Assembly (NCBI RefSeq): GCF_001012825.1
Contig: NZ_LCZJ02000018.1
Location: 237,104 to 301,103, forward strand
Direction: 5' to 3'
Length of the DNA: 64,000 nucleotides
Source of the DNA: Paenibacillus etheri
GTDB taxonomy: Bacteria > Bacillota > Bacilli > Paenibacillales > Paenibacillaceae
Notes under the pieces: model-generated
Databases searched by the model: none
What the model was told of the DNA's origin: nothing
The model's input: the letters and a program-made list of their open reading frames with translations, nothing else
Part shown: positions 27,058 through 36,170 of the stretch, piece after piece
Layout of the letters: every line of letters begins with the position of its first letter
Position numbering within the stretch: the stretch's first letter is position 1
Made by a program: the position numbers and the translations under genes

Positions 27058-27087
27058 GCATAAGACTCCTAGTTTATTGTCAAACTA
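27058..27087 (+). promoter_or_regulatory. Candidate SigG promoter of ypeB
   Basis: GCATA (27058-27062), an 18-base spacer and CAAACTA (27081-27087) resemble the forespore SigG pattern (GHATR-18-CATNHTA) with one mismatch in the -10. B. subtilis sleB-ypeB is SigG-dependent, which agrees. Confidence 0.4.
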
Positions 27088-27123
27088 ACGCCAATAAGCT
27101 ATCGAAAGGAGTCTTGTAGCCCT

Positions 27124-28482
27124 ATGTACAAAAGATTAAGTGCTGTAATGTTCCCGCTGACTGCGCTGCTGTTAATTGGAGCGCTCGTGTGGGGTTATCA
27201 GGAGAATCAGGAGAAAAATGCGATTCTAATTAAGGCGGAGAACCAATATCAACGTGCCTTTCATGATTTATCTCACCATGTGGAACGTCTTCATGGAGAG
27301 CTTGGAAACACACTAGCTGTTAACTCCGCTTCTAATGGGATGCACCGCAAAGGACTTGTTAATGTGTGGCGGATGACCAGTGAGGCACAAAATGAAATTA
27401 ATCAGTTGCCTCTCACATTACTGCCATTTAGCAAAACGGAAGAGTTTCTGTCCAAAATCTCTAACTTTTCTTATAAAGCTGGGATTCGTGATTTCACTAA
27501 GAAGCCTTTAACAGATGGTGAATTGAGCAATTTAAAAGCATTGTATAAGAGCTCTGGAGAAATCTCTAAAGATTTGCAGGATGTTCAGAATAAAGTGATC
27601 GGTAGCCGTCTGCGCTGGATGGATGTTGAAACCGCACTGGCTACAGAGAATAAGGCAGAAGATAATTCGATTATTGACGGCTTCAAGTCTGTGGACAAAC
27701 GTGTCGAAGGTTACCCTGAACTGGATTGGGGCCCTTCAGTTGCAAGCATTTATGATAAACGCTCTGTAAAAATGCTCGGGGGTACCCCTGTTTCAGTTGA
27801 AGATATTAAACGTAAAGCCATTAAGTTTGCTAATGCAGGTTCAAGTGCTAAGGTAGACGTTAAAGAAAACGGCAAAAATACGAAGTGGCCTTCTTATACG
27901 GCTACAGTCAGCGGTTCGAATAATAATCAGATTATCAGTATGGATTTCACCAAAAATGGTGGCTTACTGATCTCTTATTATGATAACCGTGAGATTGGTC
28001 CTGCTAAGGTATCTTTAGAAGAAGCAGTTGTTAAGGCGGAGCAGTTTCTTAATAAAAAGGGGTATCCTCATATGACTGCGGTGAATGCTGACCGTTATGA
28101 TAATATCGGGAATTTAACCTTTGTAACTAACCAGAATGATGTGTTGATTTATCCTGAGAAAATGACGATCCGTATTGGACTTGATACTGGTACAGCGGTT
28201 GGATTTGAGGCTAGCGAATATGTCAATGAACATAAGGACAATCGCAAAATTCCAAAGCCAAAGCTTACCCTTGCGGAAGCGAAGAAATTTCTGAACTCAG
28301 ATTTCAAAGAGAATTACCATCGTATGGCTTGGATTAAAAATGATGACTCAGTAGAAGTCTTGACTTACGAATTTGGCGGAGAGGTAAATGGTACCCAGTA
28401 TCGTATTTATCTTAATGCGGATGATGGCATCGAAGAGTCTGTGGAAGAAATCAGGGCTTCTTCGGGAGTAGATCAAAAGTAA
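27124..28482 (+). CDS. ypeB: Germination protein YpeB
   Basis: Spore protein required for stability and localisation of the cortex-lytic enzyme SleB. An N-terminal signal or anchor helix (about 5-25) is followed by a helical domain and three tandem PepSY-like repeats in the C-terminal half (about 230-300, 300-370 and 380-450). The length of 452 is typical. Unlike in B. subtilis, no sleB precedes it; the upstream gene is a 48-residue ribbon protein. AAAGGAG lies before the ATG and a terminator follows. Confidence 0.94.
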   Translation: MYKRLSAVMFPLTALLLIGALVWGYQENQEKNAILIKAENQYQRAFHDLSHHVERLHGELGNTLAVNSASNGMHRKGLVNVWRMTSEAQNEINQLPLTLLPFSKTEEFLSKISNFSYKAGIRDFTKKPLTDGELSNLKALYKSSGEISKDLQDVQNKVIGSRLRWMDVETALATENKAEDNSIIDGFKSVDKRVEGYPELDWGPSVASIYDKRSVKMLGGTPVSVEDIKRKAIKFANAGSSAKVDVKENGKNTKWPSYTATVSGSNNNQIISMDFTKNGGLLISYYDNREIGPAKVSLEEAVVKAEQFLNKKGYPHMTAVNADRYDNIGNLTFVTNQNDVLIYPEKMTIRIGLDTGTAVGFEASEYVNEHKDNRKIPKPKLTLAEAKKFLNSDFKENYHRMAWIKNDDSVEVLTYEFGGEVNGTQYRIYLNADDGIEESVEEIRASSGVDQK

Positions 28483-28485
28483 AGG

Positions 28486-28524
28486 AAAAGGGCGTATCCA
28501 TTTATTTGGATGCGCCCTTTTATA
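28486..28524 (+). terminator. Terminator after ypeB
   Basis: AAAAGGGCGTATCCA/TGGATGCGCCCTTTT (15 bp with G-U pairs), TTTATT loop, then a T-rich tail. Confidence 0.85.
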
Positions 28525-28612
28525 TTTTTAAAATTGAAATAATATTTATCTCATTGGGTGATATTCCCATGCTATAATCATTGTTAACTAAACTGATTTG
28601 GCGGTGACATCT

Positions 28613-29266
28613 TTGTATCCCAAAATTAATGAATATCTATACCTACAGGTTGCTTCCAGTGACGCTGCTGAAGCAGAAGTTGAATATAGATCGAGAATTG
28701 CAGAGACAGAGGACGACGCGTTCCTGATTGAAATTCCTATGCAGGAGAGCAATGGTCATCTGAAACGACTTTTTATGGGGGACGAGCTTTCGGTTTATTT
28801 TATAACTGAGGGTGGCATTAAAAATTACTTTAATACTCATGTTCTCGGATTTAAAGAAGATGTAATTCGTATGGTACGTATACAAAAACCAGAGGCAGAT
28901 TCGATTTTCAAAATTCAGAGACGAAGCTTTTTTCGAGTGAATGCAGATCTTGAATTAGCTGTGAAGGATAGCTTTGGTAAAAGATTCCTTGTACGTACAG
29001 ATGATATCGGTGGTGGAGGAACGTCTTTCTTGGTGGATAACCAAGTGAAGCTCGAAGTCGGAACGAAATTATCCTGCTGGGTTCTAGTGCCATATCGAAA
29101 TGGTAGTATTGAGCATGTGGACTTTGAAGGTGAAGTGGTTCGGATTAAAAAGCTTGAGAATGGGCGTCAATTGGCCATGTTGAAATTTGTGGCTATTACG
29201 GATAATGAACGTCAGAAAATAATACGTTACTGCTTTGAACGTCAGTTTGATTTCCGCAACCGATAG
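28613..29266 (+). CDS. ypfA: PilZ-domain flagellar brake protein (YpfA/YcgR family)
   Basis: Cytoplasmic c-di-GMP effector with an N-terminal YcgR-like domain (about residues 1-95) and a C-terminal PilZ domain (about 96-217). The PilZ ligand motif RRSFFR supplies the RxxxR arginines, and DIGGGG stands for the D/NxSxxG loop with Gly in place of Ser. In B. subtilis this protein slows the flagellar motor when c-di-GMP is high. I prefer TTG at 28613 with GGCGGTG upstream; TTG at 28598 is the alternative. The ypeB-ypfA-cmk order matches B. subtilis. Confidence 0.9.
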   Translation: MYPKINEYLYLQVASSDAAEAEVEYRSRIAETEDDAFLIEIPMQESNGHLKRLFMGDELSVYFITEGGIKNYFNTHVLGFKEDVIRMVRIQKPEADSIFKIQRRSFFRVNADLELAVKDSFGKRFLVRTDDIGGGGTSFLVDNQVKLEVGTKLSCWVLVPYRNGSIEHVDFEGEVVRIKKLENGRQLAMLKFVAITDNERQKIIRYCFERQFDFRNR

Positions 29267-29299
29267 GCATTTTTCTAAGCTCTATTAAGCCTTCTGATT

Positions 29300-29328
29300 T
29301 TGCACTGAAGTATAAACTGTGGTATAAT
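29300..29328 (+). promoter_or_regulatory. SigA promoter upstream of cmk
   Basis: TTGCAC (29300-29305), a 17-base spacer and consensus TATAAT (29323-29328). The predicted start near 29335 is only a few bases before a terminator-like hairpin. Confidence 0.65.
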
Positions 29329-29338
29329 TTTATAAGTC

Positions 29339-29359
29339 GCAGGCAATGCCTGCTTTTTT
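29339..29359 (+). terminator. Short terminator hairpin between ypfA and cmk
   Basis: GCAGGC-AAT-GCCTGC is followed by TTTTTT. It may end the ypfA transcript, but it also lies immediately downstream of the cmk promoter, so it could limit that transcript as well. Confidence 0.65.
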
Positions 29360-29467
29360 CTTGATATCATCAAGCATATCTATTCGTATGTGCTTATTGA
29401 TATTGCAACGAACTTGACATCGCTAGATGCTTTTCTTATGAAAGAGTGTTTGAGGAGGAATGCCCCG

Positions 29468-30178
29468 TTGGATAGGCAGGGTACACATACTTACGACAGA
29501 ATTAACGTCGCCATCGACGGACCTGCCGGGGCAGGCAAGAGTACTGTAGCCCGATTGGTAGCCCAGAAGCTGTCTTATATTTATGTCGATACAGGCGCAA
29601 TGTACCGGGCAATCACCTGGTATATGATCCGAGAAGGCATAGAACCGGAAGATCAGAATCAAGTGAACCAGAACGTTCGCGACATGGTTATTGAGCTTAT
29701 TCCGGAAAAAGACATTCAGAAGGTGCTGATTAATGGGGAAGACGTAACGCCGCATATTCGGAGTCTTCAGGTTAGCGGCCTTGTGTCGCAGTATTCGAAG
29801 ATCGAAGGTGTAAGGTCCAGACTTAGTCATTTGCAGCGTCAGATGGCGCTTCGCAAAGGCGTTGTAATGGATGGCCGCGATATCGGTACGACCGTGCTGC
29901 CCGATGCCGAAGTAAAGATTTTTATGACGGCAAGTGTGGAAGAAAGAGCTCTCCGTCGTTATAAGGAATTGAGAGACGCGGAATCGGTGACACTTCAGCA
30001 GCTTGAACATGATATTGCACAGCGAGATCGTCTGGATGAAGGACGGGAGATTTCACCGCTGCGCCGTGCGGAAGATGCAATTCTTCTGGACACGACCTTT
30101 ATGGATATCGATCAAGTCGTTGAGACCATTGTATCCCATTGCAGATCTCATGTTGACGGGGAGAGAAATCATTTATGA
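29468..30178 (+). CDS. cmk: Cytidylate kinase Cmk
   Basis: Phosphorylates CMP and dCMP with ATP. The P-loop GPAGAGKSTVA is at about residues 18-28, the CMP-binding stretch DTGAMYRA follows, and DGRDIGTTVLP marks the family. The frame is open to 29390, but GAGGAGG at 29452-29458 with a 9-base gap selects the TTG at 29468. This gives 236 residues with a ten-residue head before the usual N-terminal strand. The stop overlaps the plsC start (ATGA). Confidence 0.94.
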   Translation: MDRQGTHTYDRINVAIDGPAGAGKSTVARLVAQKLSYIYVDTGAMYRAITWYMIREGIEPEDQNQVNQNVRDMVIELIPEKDIQKVLINGEDVTPHIRSLQVSGLVSQYSKIEGVRSRLSHLQRQMALRKGVVMDGRDIGTTVLPDAEVKIFMTASVEERALRRYKELRDAESVTLQQLEHDIAQRDRLDEGREISPLRRAEDAILLDTTFMDIDQVVETIVSHCRSHVDGERNHL

Positions 30179-30762
30179 TTTATGTATTTTGCCGAGGATT
30201 GCTTCGCTTGATTTACGCAATTGTTTTCCCGCTTAAGATTGTGGGGGAAGAGAATGTGCCAAAGGAGGGCGGGGTGCTGCTCTGTGCCAACCATATTAGT
30301 TTGCTAGATCCGATGACTATTGGGATTAAGCTAGACCGTCAGGTAAAGTATATGGCTAAGGCAGAACTTTTTGAGGTTCCTGTGCTTGGCTGGCTCATTA
30401 ACAAATTGGGTGCTTTCCCGGTCAAACGTGGTGGCGTAAGCAAAGAATCCATTAAAACGGCCCTTAACACACTTCGTAGTGGTAATGTCATGGGTATCTT
30501 CCCGGAGGGTACGCGTAACTCAGACGCCGGAGTTGCCAAGAAAGGTGCTGCAAGCTTCGCACTTCGAAGTGGTGCTGCAGTTGTTCCAGCCGCTATTGTC
30601 GGTGAGTACAAACCCTTTCGACGGATGGTTGTTGTCTATGGGGCTCCTATAGATCTCAGTCAATTTGCCGGTGCAGGAAGTGAGTCTCTCGAGGCTGTTA
30701 CCGATGTCATTATGGAACGCATCAACGAGATGAAGAAGTCGGGTATACCAACTGTTAGTTAA
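30175..30762 (+). CDS. plsC: 1-acyl-sn-glycerol-3-phosphate acyltransferase PlsC
   Basis: Makes phosphatidic acid by acylating lysophosphatidic acid at the membrane. It has the acyltransferase motif NHISLLD (HxxxxD, about residue 38) and FPEGTR (about residue 105). An N-terminal hydrophobic segment anchors it. At 195 residues it is of the usual compact type. It overlaps cmk by four bases, so the two are coupled. plsY and gpsA follow a few kilobases downstream, giving a phospholipid precursor neighbourhood. Confidence 0.93.
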   Translation: MIYVFCRGLLRLIYAIVFPLKIVGEENVPKEGGVLLCANHISLLDPMTIGIKLDRQVKYMAKAELFEVPVLGWLINKLGAFPVKRGGVSKESIKTALNTLRSGNVMGIFPEGTRNSDAGVAKKGAASFALRSGAAVVPAAIVGEYKPFRRMVVVYGAPIDLSQFAGAGSESLEAVTDVIMERINEMKKSGIPTVS

Positions 30763-30936
30763 GGGATAAACGAAATGCAAATTTCGTCTGGTGCTACGAT
30801 TAAATAACGGCATAGTCGCTATTTTTTGGAACATACTATCATCAAGTGTAATTTGTAATACCAAGCAGTGCTTGTTTTGAACTCTGCTATACGCAGGTTT
30901 AAATAAATGGGGTTTTGAATCGAGGAGGCTAATCAC

Positions 30937-32259
30937 ATGTCTGAAGAAATTAAGAATCAGGAAGCTACGGAGAGTAATGAAACCGTAGAAGCGGTGGAAT
31001 CCGCTGTGACAGAAAATAACGGAGCTGTAGAAGAAGTTGCTGCCGTTAACGAAGAAGAAGTGACTAACCAAGCTGACTTGGAAATCATTTCTTTGAAAAA
31101 AGGCGATACCGTGAAAGGAACAATCGTCAAAATCGAAGATAACCAAGCTTATGTAAGCATTGGATATAAATACGACGGCGTGATTCCGATTCGCGAATTG
31201 TCCGCAGTACAACTGGACAACGCTGCTGCAGCGGTAGAAGTTGGACAGGAAGTAGAATGTAAAGTGGTTAGCATCAACGACAACAAGGAAAGCCTTGTTC
31301 TTTCCAAACGTGCTGTTGATAGCGAAAAATCATGGGAAGATCTTGAGAAGTACTTTGCTTCCCAAGAAGCTTTCGAAGTTACTGTTGCTGACGTTGTTAA
31401 AGGCGGTCTAGTAGCTGATGTTGGAGCGCGTGGATTTATTCCAGCTTCCATGGTTGAGCGTCACTTCGTTGAAGATTTCAGCGATTACAAAGGCCGTACC
31501 CTGCGTGTTAAAGTGAAAGAACTTGACCGCGAAAATAGCAAAGTAATCCTCTCTGCGAAAGAAGTCCTTGAAGAAGAGTTCGAAGCCAACAAGCTCAAAA
31601 TTATGGCTGAACTGTCTGAAGGTCAAATCATTGAAGGTACTGTACAACGTCTAACCCAATTCGGCGCATTTGTTGATGTTGGCGGAGTTGATGGTCTTGT
31701 ACACGTATCCGAAATCGCATGGAATCACGTAGAGAAACCTTCTGATGTAGTTTCCGAAGGTGATAAAGTACGTGTTAAAGTACTTAAGGTTGATCCTGAA
31801 AAAGGAAAAATCAGCTTGAGTATCAAAGCTGCTGCTCCAGGTCCTTGGGACTCTGCTGCTGGCGAAATCAATATCGGTGATGTTGTAACAGGCGTTGTAA
31901 AACGTCTTGTAAACTTCGGAGCATTCGTTGAATTGCTTCCAGGAGTGGAAGGCCTTGTGCACATTTCGCAAATCTCCCACAAACACATTGCTACTCCACA
32001 CGAAGTATTGAAAGAAGGACAAGAAGTTCAAGTGAAAGTATTGGACTTCAATCCATCCGAGAAACGTGTTAGCCTGAGTATCAAAGAAACAGAAGAAGCT
32101 CCAGCACCTACTGCTAGACCTGAACGCAGCAACAGCAGAGACAGAGCTCCTAAAGAAGTATTGAACAACCCTAACGTTTCTCTGAGCAACGAAGGCCTTA
32201 GCTTTACACTTGCTGAACGTTTTGGTGACAAGTTGGACAAATTCAAAGGTAATAACTAA
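30937..32259 (+). CDS. rpsA: Ribosomal protein S1 homologue (YpfD), four S1 domains
   Basis: RNA-binding protein of the S1 family. An acidic N-terminal tail of about 45 residues rich in Glu and Val precedes four S1 repeats (about residues 48-117, 135-200, 220-290 and 305-375). The strongest repeats show GAFVDVGGVDGLVHVSE and GAFVELLPGVEGLVHIS. Codon use is strongly biased to translation-optimal codons, as for an abundant protein. GAGGAGG precedes the ATG. The position after cmk-plsC is as in Bacillus. Essential ribosomal function in Firmicutes is not proven. Confidence 0.93.
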   Translation: MSEEIKNQEATESNETVEAVESAVTENNGAVEEVAAVNEEEVTNQADLEIISLKKGDTVKGTIVKIEDNQAYVSIGYKYDGVIPIRELSAVQLDNAAAAVEVGQEVECKVVSINDNKESLVLSKRAVDSEKSWEDLEKYFASQEAFEVTVADVVKGGLVADVGARGFIPASMVERHFVEDFSDYKGRTLRVKVKELDRENSKVILSAKEVLEEEFEANKLKIMAELSEGQIIEGTVQRLTQFGAFVDVGGVDGLVHVSEIAWNHVEKPSDVVSEGDKVRVKVLKVDPEKGKISLSIKAAAPGPWDSAAGEINIGDVVTGVVKRLVNFGAFVELLPGVEGLVHISQISHKHIATPHEVLKEGQEVQVKVLDFNPSEKRVSLSIKETEEAPAPTARPERSNSRDRAPKEVLNNPNVSLSNEGLSFTLAERFGDKLDKFKGNN

Positions 32260-32287
32260 TTCTGCTTTTTGAATATACGGGTAAAGT

Positions 32288-32330
32288 AATCGGCGAGCCC
32301 TCGATACGGGGGGTCGCCGATTCTCTTTTT
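32288..32330 (+). terminator. Terminator after rpsA
   Basis: AATCGGCGA/TCGCCGATT with an inner CCC/GGG, followed by TCTCTTTTT. Confidence 0.85.
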
Positions 32331-32428
32331 CCGGTAACAGAAAGATTTATTGGAGCTAACATGAGTGTTAGCCAATTTTAATGTTTTTTGCTATGATGAG
32401 TATCGTAAGGATGACAGGAGGAATGAAT

Positions 32429-33754
32429 ATGGCAAGACCCGTTGTGGCAATCGTTGGGAGGCCTAACGTCGGGAAATCGACGATTTTTAATCGGCTGATT
32501 GGCGATAGATTAGCCATTGTAGAAGATAAACCGGGGATTACACGTGACCGGATTTATGGTATTTCAGATTGGAATGGTAAGTCGTTCAGTGTGATTGATA
32601 CCGGAGGTATTGAAATTGATGGAGATGACTCGATTCTGAAATCAATCCGCGTTCAAGCGGAGCTGGCGATTGAAGAAGCAGATGTTATTGTATTTATGTG
32701 TGAGGCGAAGAGTGGTGTGACGAATTCAGATGAAGAGGTAGCTCAGATTCTATTCCGTTCAGGTAAACCGATCGTTCTTGCCATCAATAAAGTGGATAAT
32801 ATGAAGCGTGCAGATGATATTTATGAGTTCTATAGCCTTGGCTTTGGAGATCCAATTGGTATTTCCGGTAGTCACGGTACAGGACTCGGCGACTTATTGG
32901 ACGCTGTAGTAGAACGTCTGCCAGAGAAAATAGATGATGAATATGATGACGATGTCATTCGTGTAGCTTTGATTGGCCGGCCGAATGTAGGTAAATCATC
33001 TCTGGTCAATGCAATTCTGGGTGAAGAACGTGTTATCGTTAGTGATATTGCAGGCACTACTCGGGATGCTATTGATACACCGTTTGAACGTGATGGGCAA
33101 CGTTATGTGCTTATCGATACTGCAGGTATGCGCAAAAAAGGTAAAGTATATGAGAACATTGAGAAATACAGTGTTATGCGTGCTATGCGTGCGATTGAAC
33201 GGGCTGATGTGGTCCTCGTTGTAATTAACGGCGAAGAGGGCATCATCGATCAGGACAAGCATATTGCTGGTTATGCACATGAAGCTGGTAAGGCATCTAT
33301 TTTTGTTGTTAACAAATGGGATGCTATTGAGAAAGACGACAAGACTATGCAAAACTTCGAGACTAAGATTCGTGACCATTTCTTGTTTATGAGTTACGCA
33401 CCTGTGGTCTTCTTGTCGGCTTTAACTAAACAACGCCTACAAAAACTGCTTCCTGTGGTGCAACACGTATCTCAACAGCATGCACTGCGCATTACTACGC
33501 ATCTGGTGAACGATGTTGTATCGGATGCCATTGCGATTAACCCTCCTCCAACTGACAAAGGCCGTCGCTTACGTATTAACTACGTAACGCAGGTTGCGGT
33601 GAAGCCGCCGACGATCGTGGTGTTCGTGAATGACCCATCGCTGATGCACTTCTCCTATGAACGTTACTTGGAGAATAAAATCCGTGCGGCGTTTAATTTC
33701 GAGGGAACGCCAATCCGTCTCTTTACACGGCGTAAATCCGAAAACGAAGGTTAG
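32429..33754 (+). CDS. der: Ribosome assembly GTPase Der (EngA)
   Basis: Double GTPase needed for 50S subunit maturation. G1 motifs GRPNVGKS occur twice (about residues 9-16 and 184-191), with DTGG and DTAG G3 motifs and NKVD/NKWD G4 motifs, followed by a KH-like C-terminal domain (about 355-440). An in-frame ATG exists at 32381, but AGGAGG at about 32416 with 7-base spacing picks the ATG at 32429, giving the expected 441 residues. Confidence 0.97.
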   Translation: MARPVVAIVGRPNVGKSTIFNRLIGDRLAIVEDKPGITRDRIYGISDWNGKSFSVIDTGGIEIDGDDSILKSIRVQAELAIEEADVIVFMCEAKSGVTNSDEEVAQILFRSGKPIVLAINKVDNMKRADDIYEFYSLGFGDPIGISGSHGTGLGDLLDAVVERLPEKIDDEYDDDVIRVALIGRPNVGKSSLVNAILGEERVIVSDIAGTTRDAIDTPFERDGQRYVLIDTAGMRKKGKVYENIEKYSVMRAMRAIERADVVLVVINGEEGIIDQDKHIAGYAHEAGKASIFVVNKWDAIEKDDKTMQNFETKIRDHFLFMSYAPVVFLSALTKQRLQKLLPVVQHVSQQHALRITTHLVNDVVSDAIAINPPPTDKGRRLRINYVTQVAVKPPTIVVFVNDPSLMHFSYERYLENKIRAAFNFEGTPIRLFTRRKSENEG

Positions 33755-33766
33755 GGGAGAAGAAGT

Positions 33767-34384
33767 GTGGCGCTTGAACTTCTGGTTATCGTTGTAAGCT
33801 ATTTGCTTGGTTCTGTCAGCTTTAGTGTGCTGTTCGCCAAGCTACTAAAGGGAATTGATATCCGTCAATATGGAAGCGGCAATGCAGGGGCTACCAATAC
33901 ATTACGTGTACTGGGGAAAGGCCCTGCGATATCCGTGCTAGTGCTGGATGTACTGAAGGGTGTTGCCGCTGTTTGGTTAGGAACTTGGGTAGGTGGCTGG
34001 GGAACCTGGGTTGCTGCTCTATGCGGAATCGCTGCCATTGTCGGACACAACTGGCCGCTTTACTTTCGTTTCCGTGGGGGAAAGGGCATCGCTACTACGA
34101 TCGGCGTTATGGCCACATTGTGTTTATGGCCAGCGCTGCTCGCCGGTGTCATCGCCATAGGATCTATCTTTATCACTCGTTACGTGTCACTTGGCTCGTT
34201 AATATTTGTCGCGCTGACACCGGTCTTTCTATTGTTGACAGGATTTACTCAGCCTGTGCTCTGGACCAGTATTATCATCGCGGTTTTTGCCTTCTGGCGA
34301 CACCGGACGAATATTGTTAAGATTGTAGAGGGCCGTGAGAACAAGATAGGCTCAAAAGTAAAAGGAGGGAATCGTGTTGTCTGA
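33767..34384 (+). CDS. plsY: Acyl-phosphate:glycerol-3-phosphate acyltransferase PlsY
   Basis: Membrane enzyme that acylates glycerol 3-phosphate using acyl phosphate, the first step of phospholipid synthesis. Motifs are visible: YLLGSVSFSVLFAK, the loop GSGNAGATNTLR (about residues 36-48), GHNWPLYFRFRGGKG (about 93-107) and a third motif near the C-terminus. Five hydrophobic segments are seen. GTG start. It overlaps gpsA, whose product supplies its substrate. Confidence 0.95.
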   Translation: MALELLVIVVSYLLGSVSFSVLFAKLLKGIDIRQYGSGNAGATNTLRVLGKGPAISVLVLDVLKGVAAVWLGTWVGGWGTWVAALCGIAAIVGHNWPLYFRFRGGKGIATTIGVMATLCLWPALLAGVIAIGSIFITRYVSLGSLIFVALTPVFLLLTGFTQPVLWTSIIIAVFAFWRHRTNIVKIVEGRENKIGSKVKGGNRVV

Positions 34385-35417
34385 TAAAGTAACCGTACTA
34401 GTAGCGGGGAGCTGGGGAACTGCGCTAGCGAGTGTGCTGGCTGCTAATCACTCGGAAGTTTATCTGTGGACACGTAACTCTGATCAAGCTGCCGAGATCA
34501 ATGGTTCTCATATCAATAATAAGTATTTACCGGGGATTTCTCTGCCCGCAAACATCATTGCAACCACCGATATGGAGACCGCAGTTTCCGGTTCCAAAGC
34601 GGTTGTTATTGTGGCCCCATCTTCAGGTATGCGGCAGGTTGCTCGCAGTCTGAAGCCGTTCTGGAAGGATGAAATGCTGTGCGTTCATGCTACGAAGGGC
34701 TTTGAGACTGAAAGCAAGAAACGGATGTCCATCGTTATTGCTGAGGAGCTCGGCTGTGACGAAGGGCAGATCGTTGTTCTCTCCGGACCGAGTCATGCGG
34801 AGGAAGTAGTGCGTCTGTGTCCTACTACGGTTGTTGTGGCTTCACCTGATGATAAGCGTACCGCTGAAGCACAGGAATTGTTCATTAACAACGATTTTCG
34901 TGTGTATACGAACCGCGATCAGGTAGGGGTAGAGCTCGCTGGTGCACTAAAGAATATTATTGCACTCGGTGCAGGTCTATCCGATGGTCTTGGATTTGGG
35001 GATAATGCTAAAGCAGCGCTTCTGACACGTGGACTGGCCGAGATTTCTCGGGTGGGAGTCGAGCTTGGAGCGAATCCTTTGACCTTTGCAGGGCTTGCAG
35101 GTATTGGTGATCTTGTAGTGACTGCTACGAGCCAGCATAGCCGTAACTGGCGCGCAGGCTTTATGCTCGGGCAAGGGAAACCATTGGATGAGGTGCTGGA
35201 GTCGATGGGAATGGTTGTCGAAGGTATTCGTACCACAGAGGCAGCTTATGCCATTTCCATTAAGCTAGGTGTCCAGATGCCTATTACAGATCAAATTTAT
35301 CATGTGCTTTTTAAAGGTAGAAGTCCTCGTAGTGCTGTCGAAGCTCTGATGGGCCGTGATCGTAAACCTGAGCTTGAGGCAATATCTCAGGAAACTTGGG
35401 AGCAATGGCATTCCTGA
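34377..35417 (+). CDS. gpsA: Glycerol-3-phosphate dehydrogenase [NAD(P)+] GpsA
   Basis: Reduces dihydroxyacetone phosphate to glycerol 3-phosphate for phospholipid synthesis. The N-terminal Rossmann motif reads VLVAGSWGTALA: the first Gly of the usual GAGSWG is Val here. The catalytic Lys lies in GALKNIIALGAGLSDGL (about residue 190), and AGIGDLVVTATS follows. GGAGGG stands 7 bases from TTG at 34377 and 4 bases from GTG at 34374, so I chose the TTG (346 residues). It overlaps plsY by 8 bases. Confidence 0.95.
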   Translation: MSDKVTVLVAGSWGTALASVLAANHSEVYLWTRNSDQAAEINGSHINNKYLPGISLPANIIATTDMETAVSGSKAVVIVAPSSGMRQVARSLKPFWKDEMLCVHATKGFETESKKRMSIVIAEELGCDEGQIVVLSGPSHAEEVVRLCPTTVVVASPDDKRTAEAQELFINNDFRVYTNRDQVGVELAGALKNIIALGAGLSDGLGFGDNAKAALLTRGLAEISRVGVELGANPLTFAGLAGIGDLVVTATSQHSRNWRAGFMLGQGKPLDEVLESMGMVVEGIRTTEAAYAISIKLGVQMPITDQIYHVLFKGRSPRSAVEALMGRDRKPELEAISQETWEQWHS

Positions 35418-35483
35418 TCCTGTTCACCTTTTTCCGCAAATTCTCATATGTTGTATTGGGGATTGACGGAGGAGGGATGAAAA

Positions 35484-35759
35484 GTGAGCAGAGATTTTTC
35501 CAAGGATGCATTGAACGCCATTAACAAAAAGGCGGGCAAGAACATTACGGAAAGTGCCGTCAAAAAGCTAGCCAGTACGGTCAAGCCAGGAACTACGCAG
35601 AATGAAGCCCAGCTCCGCCAGTTAATTAAGCAGGTGTCATCGATGGCGAAAGTGCCGGTCAGTGAAGCTACTGTGCAGGAAATTATCAATGCCGTTAAAA
35701 AAGGCGGCGCAGGTTCCAGCACAATGGAGTCTTTAATGAAAATGATGCTTAAAAAATAG
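35484..35759 (+). CDS. Stage VI sporulation protein F-like (SpoVIF/YjcC)
   Basis: A 91-residue basic helical protein matching the SpoVIF family by its N-terminus (SRDFSKDALNAINKKAGKNI), its central TVKPGTTQNEAQLRQLIKQ and a Gly/Ser hinge before MESLMKMMLKK. SpoVIF acts in spore coat assembly late in sporulation in B. subtilis. GTG start after GGAGGAGGG. It is a single gene after gpsA with its own terminator. Family assignment is from memory of the pattern and moderately sure. Confidence 0.72.
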   Translation: MSRDFSKDALNAINKKAGKNITESAVKKLASTVKPGTTQNEAQLRQLIKQVSSMAKVPVSEATVQEIINAVKKGGAGSSTMESLMKMMLKK

Positions 35760-35773
35760 CTTTATGTTGGGTG

Positions 35774-35825
35774 AGCAAAAGAAAACGGATCAATTATAGA
35801 TTCCGTCGTCTTTTGCTTTTTTTTA
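35774..35825 (+). terminator. Terminator after the spoVIF-like gene
   Basis: AGCAAAAGA/TCTTTTGCT with an inner ACGGA/TCCGT helix and a run of nine T. Confidence 0.85.
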
Positions 35826-35887
35826 TATTCATGATAATTCTGAAGAAGCGTAATTTACTTAAAATAATACATAAAAAATGATGTTTT

Positions 35888-35918
35888 TTTACAGAAAAGG
35901 ATAAGGTCATGATATAAT
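35888..35918 (+). promoter_or_regulatory. Promoter upstream of the yphE-like gene
   Basis: TTTACA (35888-35893) and an extended -10 TGATATAAT (TATAAT at 35913-35918) are 19 bases apart. The long spacer is offset by the TGn element. The same GATATAATAGAC block recurs upstream of hepS at 41151. Confidence 0.5.
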
Positions 35919-35956
35919 AGACCCTAATAAATTACAGGCGAATGGGGGCTTTGACC

Positions 35957-36136
35957 ATGGATCCGATGACAAAAATGTGGTTATCCCTGATTGCGATGCT
36001 GATTATGGGATTATCAGTATTTCTTATAACTTTTGCTCGGAGCAAAACGAAGGGATTGCTTAAGGCTTTACTGTCTATACTTGCTTTTGTCATCATGTTA
36101 GTGGGCCTATTGGGCGGAGTTGTTTCAATTATGTAA
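35957..36136 (+). CDS. yphE: Small two-helix membrane protein (YphE, DUF2768 type)
   Basis: A 59-residue protein with two hydrophobic helices (about 4-24 and 33-56) joined by a basic loop ARSKTKGLLK. GGGGG at 35944-35948 selects the ATG at 35957. B. subtilis yphE (DUF2768) has the same size and layout and lies between gpsA and spoIVA, as here. Function unknown; a sporulation-linked role is inferred from position only. Confidence 0.75.
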   Translation: MDPMTKMWLSLIAMLIMGLSVFLITFARSKTKGLLKALLSILAFVIMLVGLLGGVVSIM

Positions 36137-36170
36137 GCAGTTACATAGGGTTGAGAAAGGAAGTAACATC

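Noticed and set aside
29423-30010. 195-codon open frame on the minus strand
   Set aside because: Lies antisense to cmk, has His/Arg/Cys-rich composition and no ribosome site.
30520-31212. 230-codon open frame on the minus strand
   Set aside because: Antisense across plsC and the start of rpsA; the biased codon use of rpsA leaves the opposite frame open by chance.
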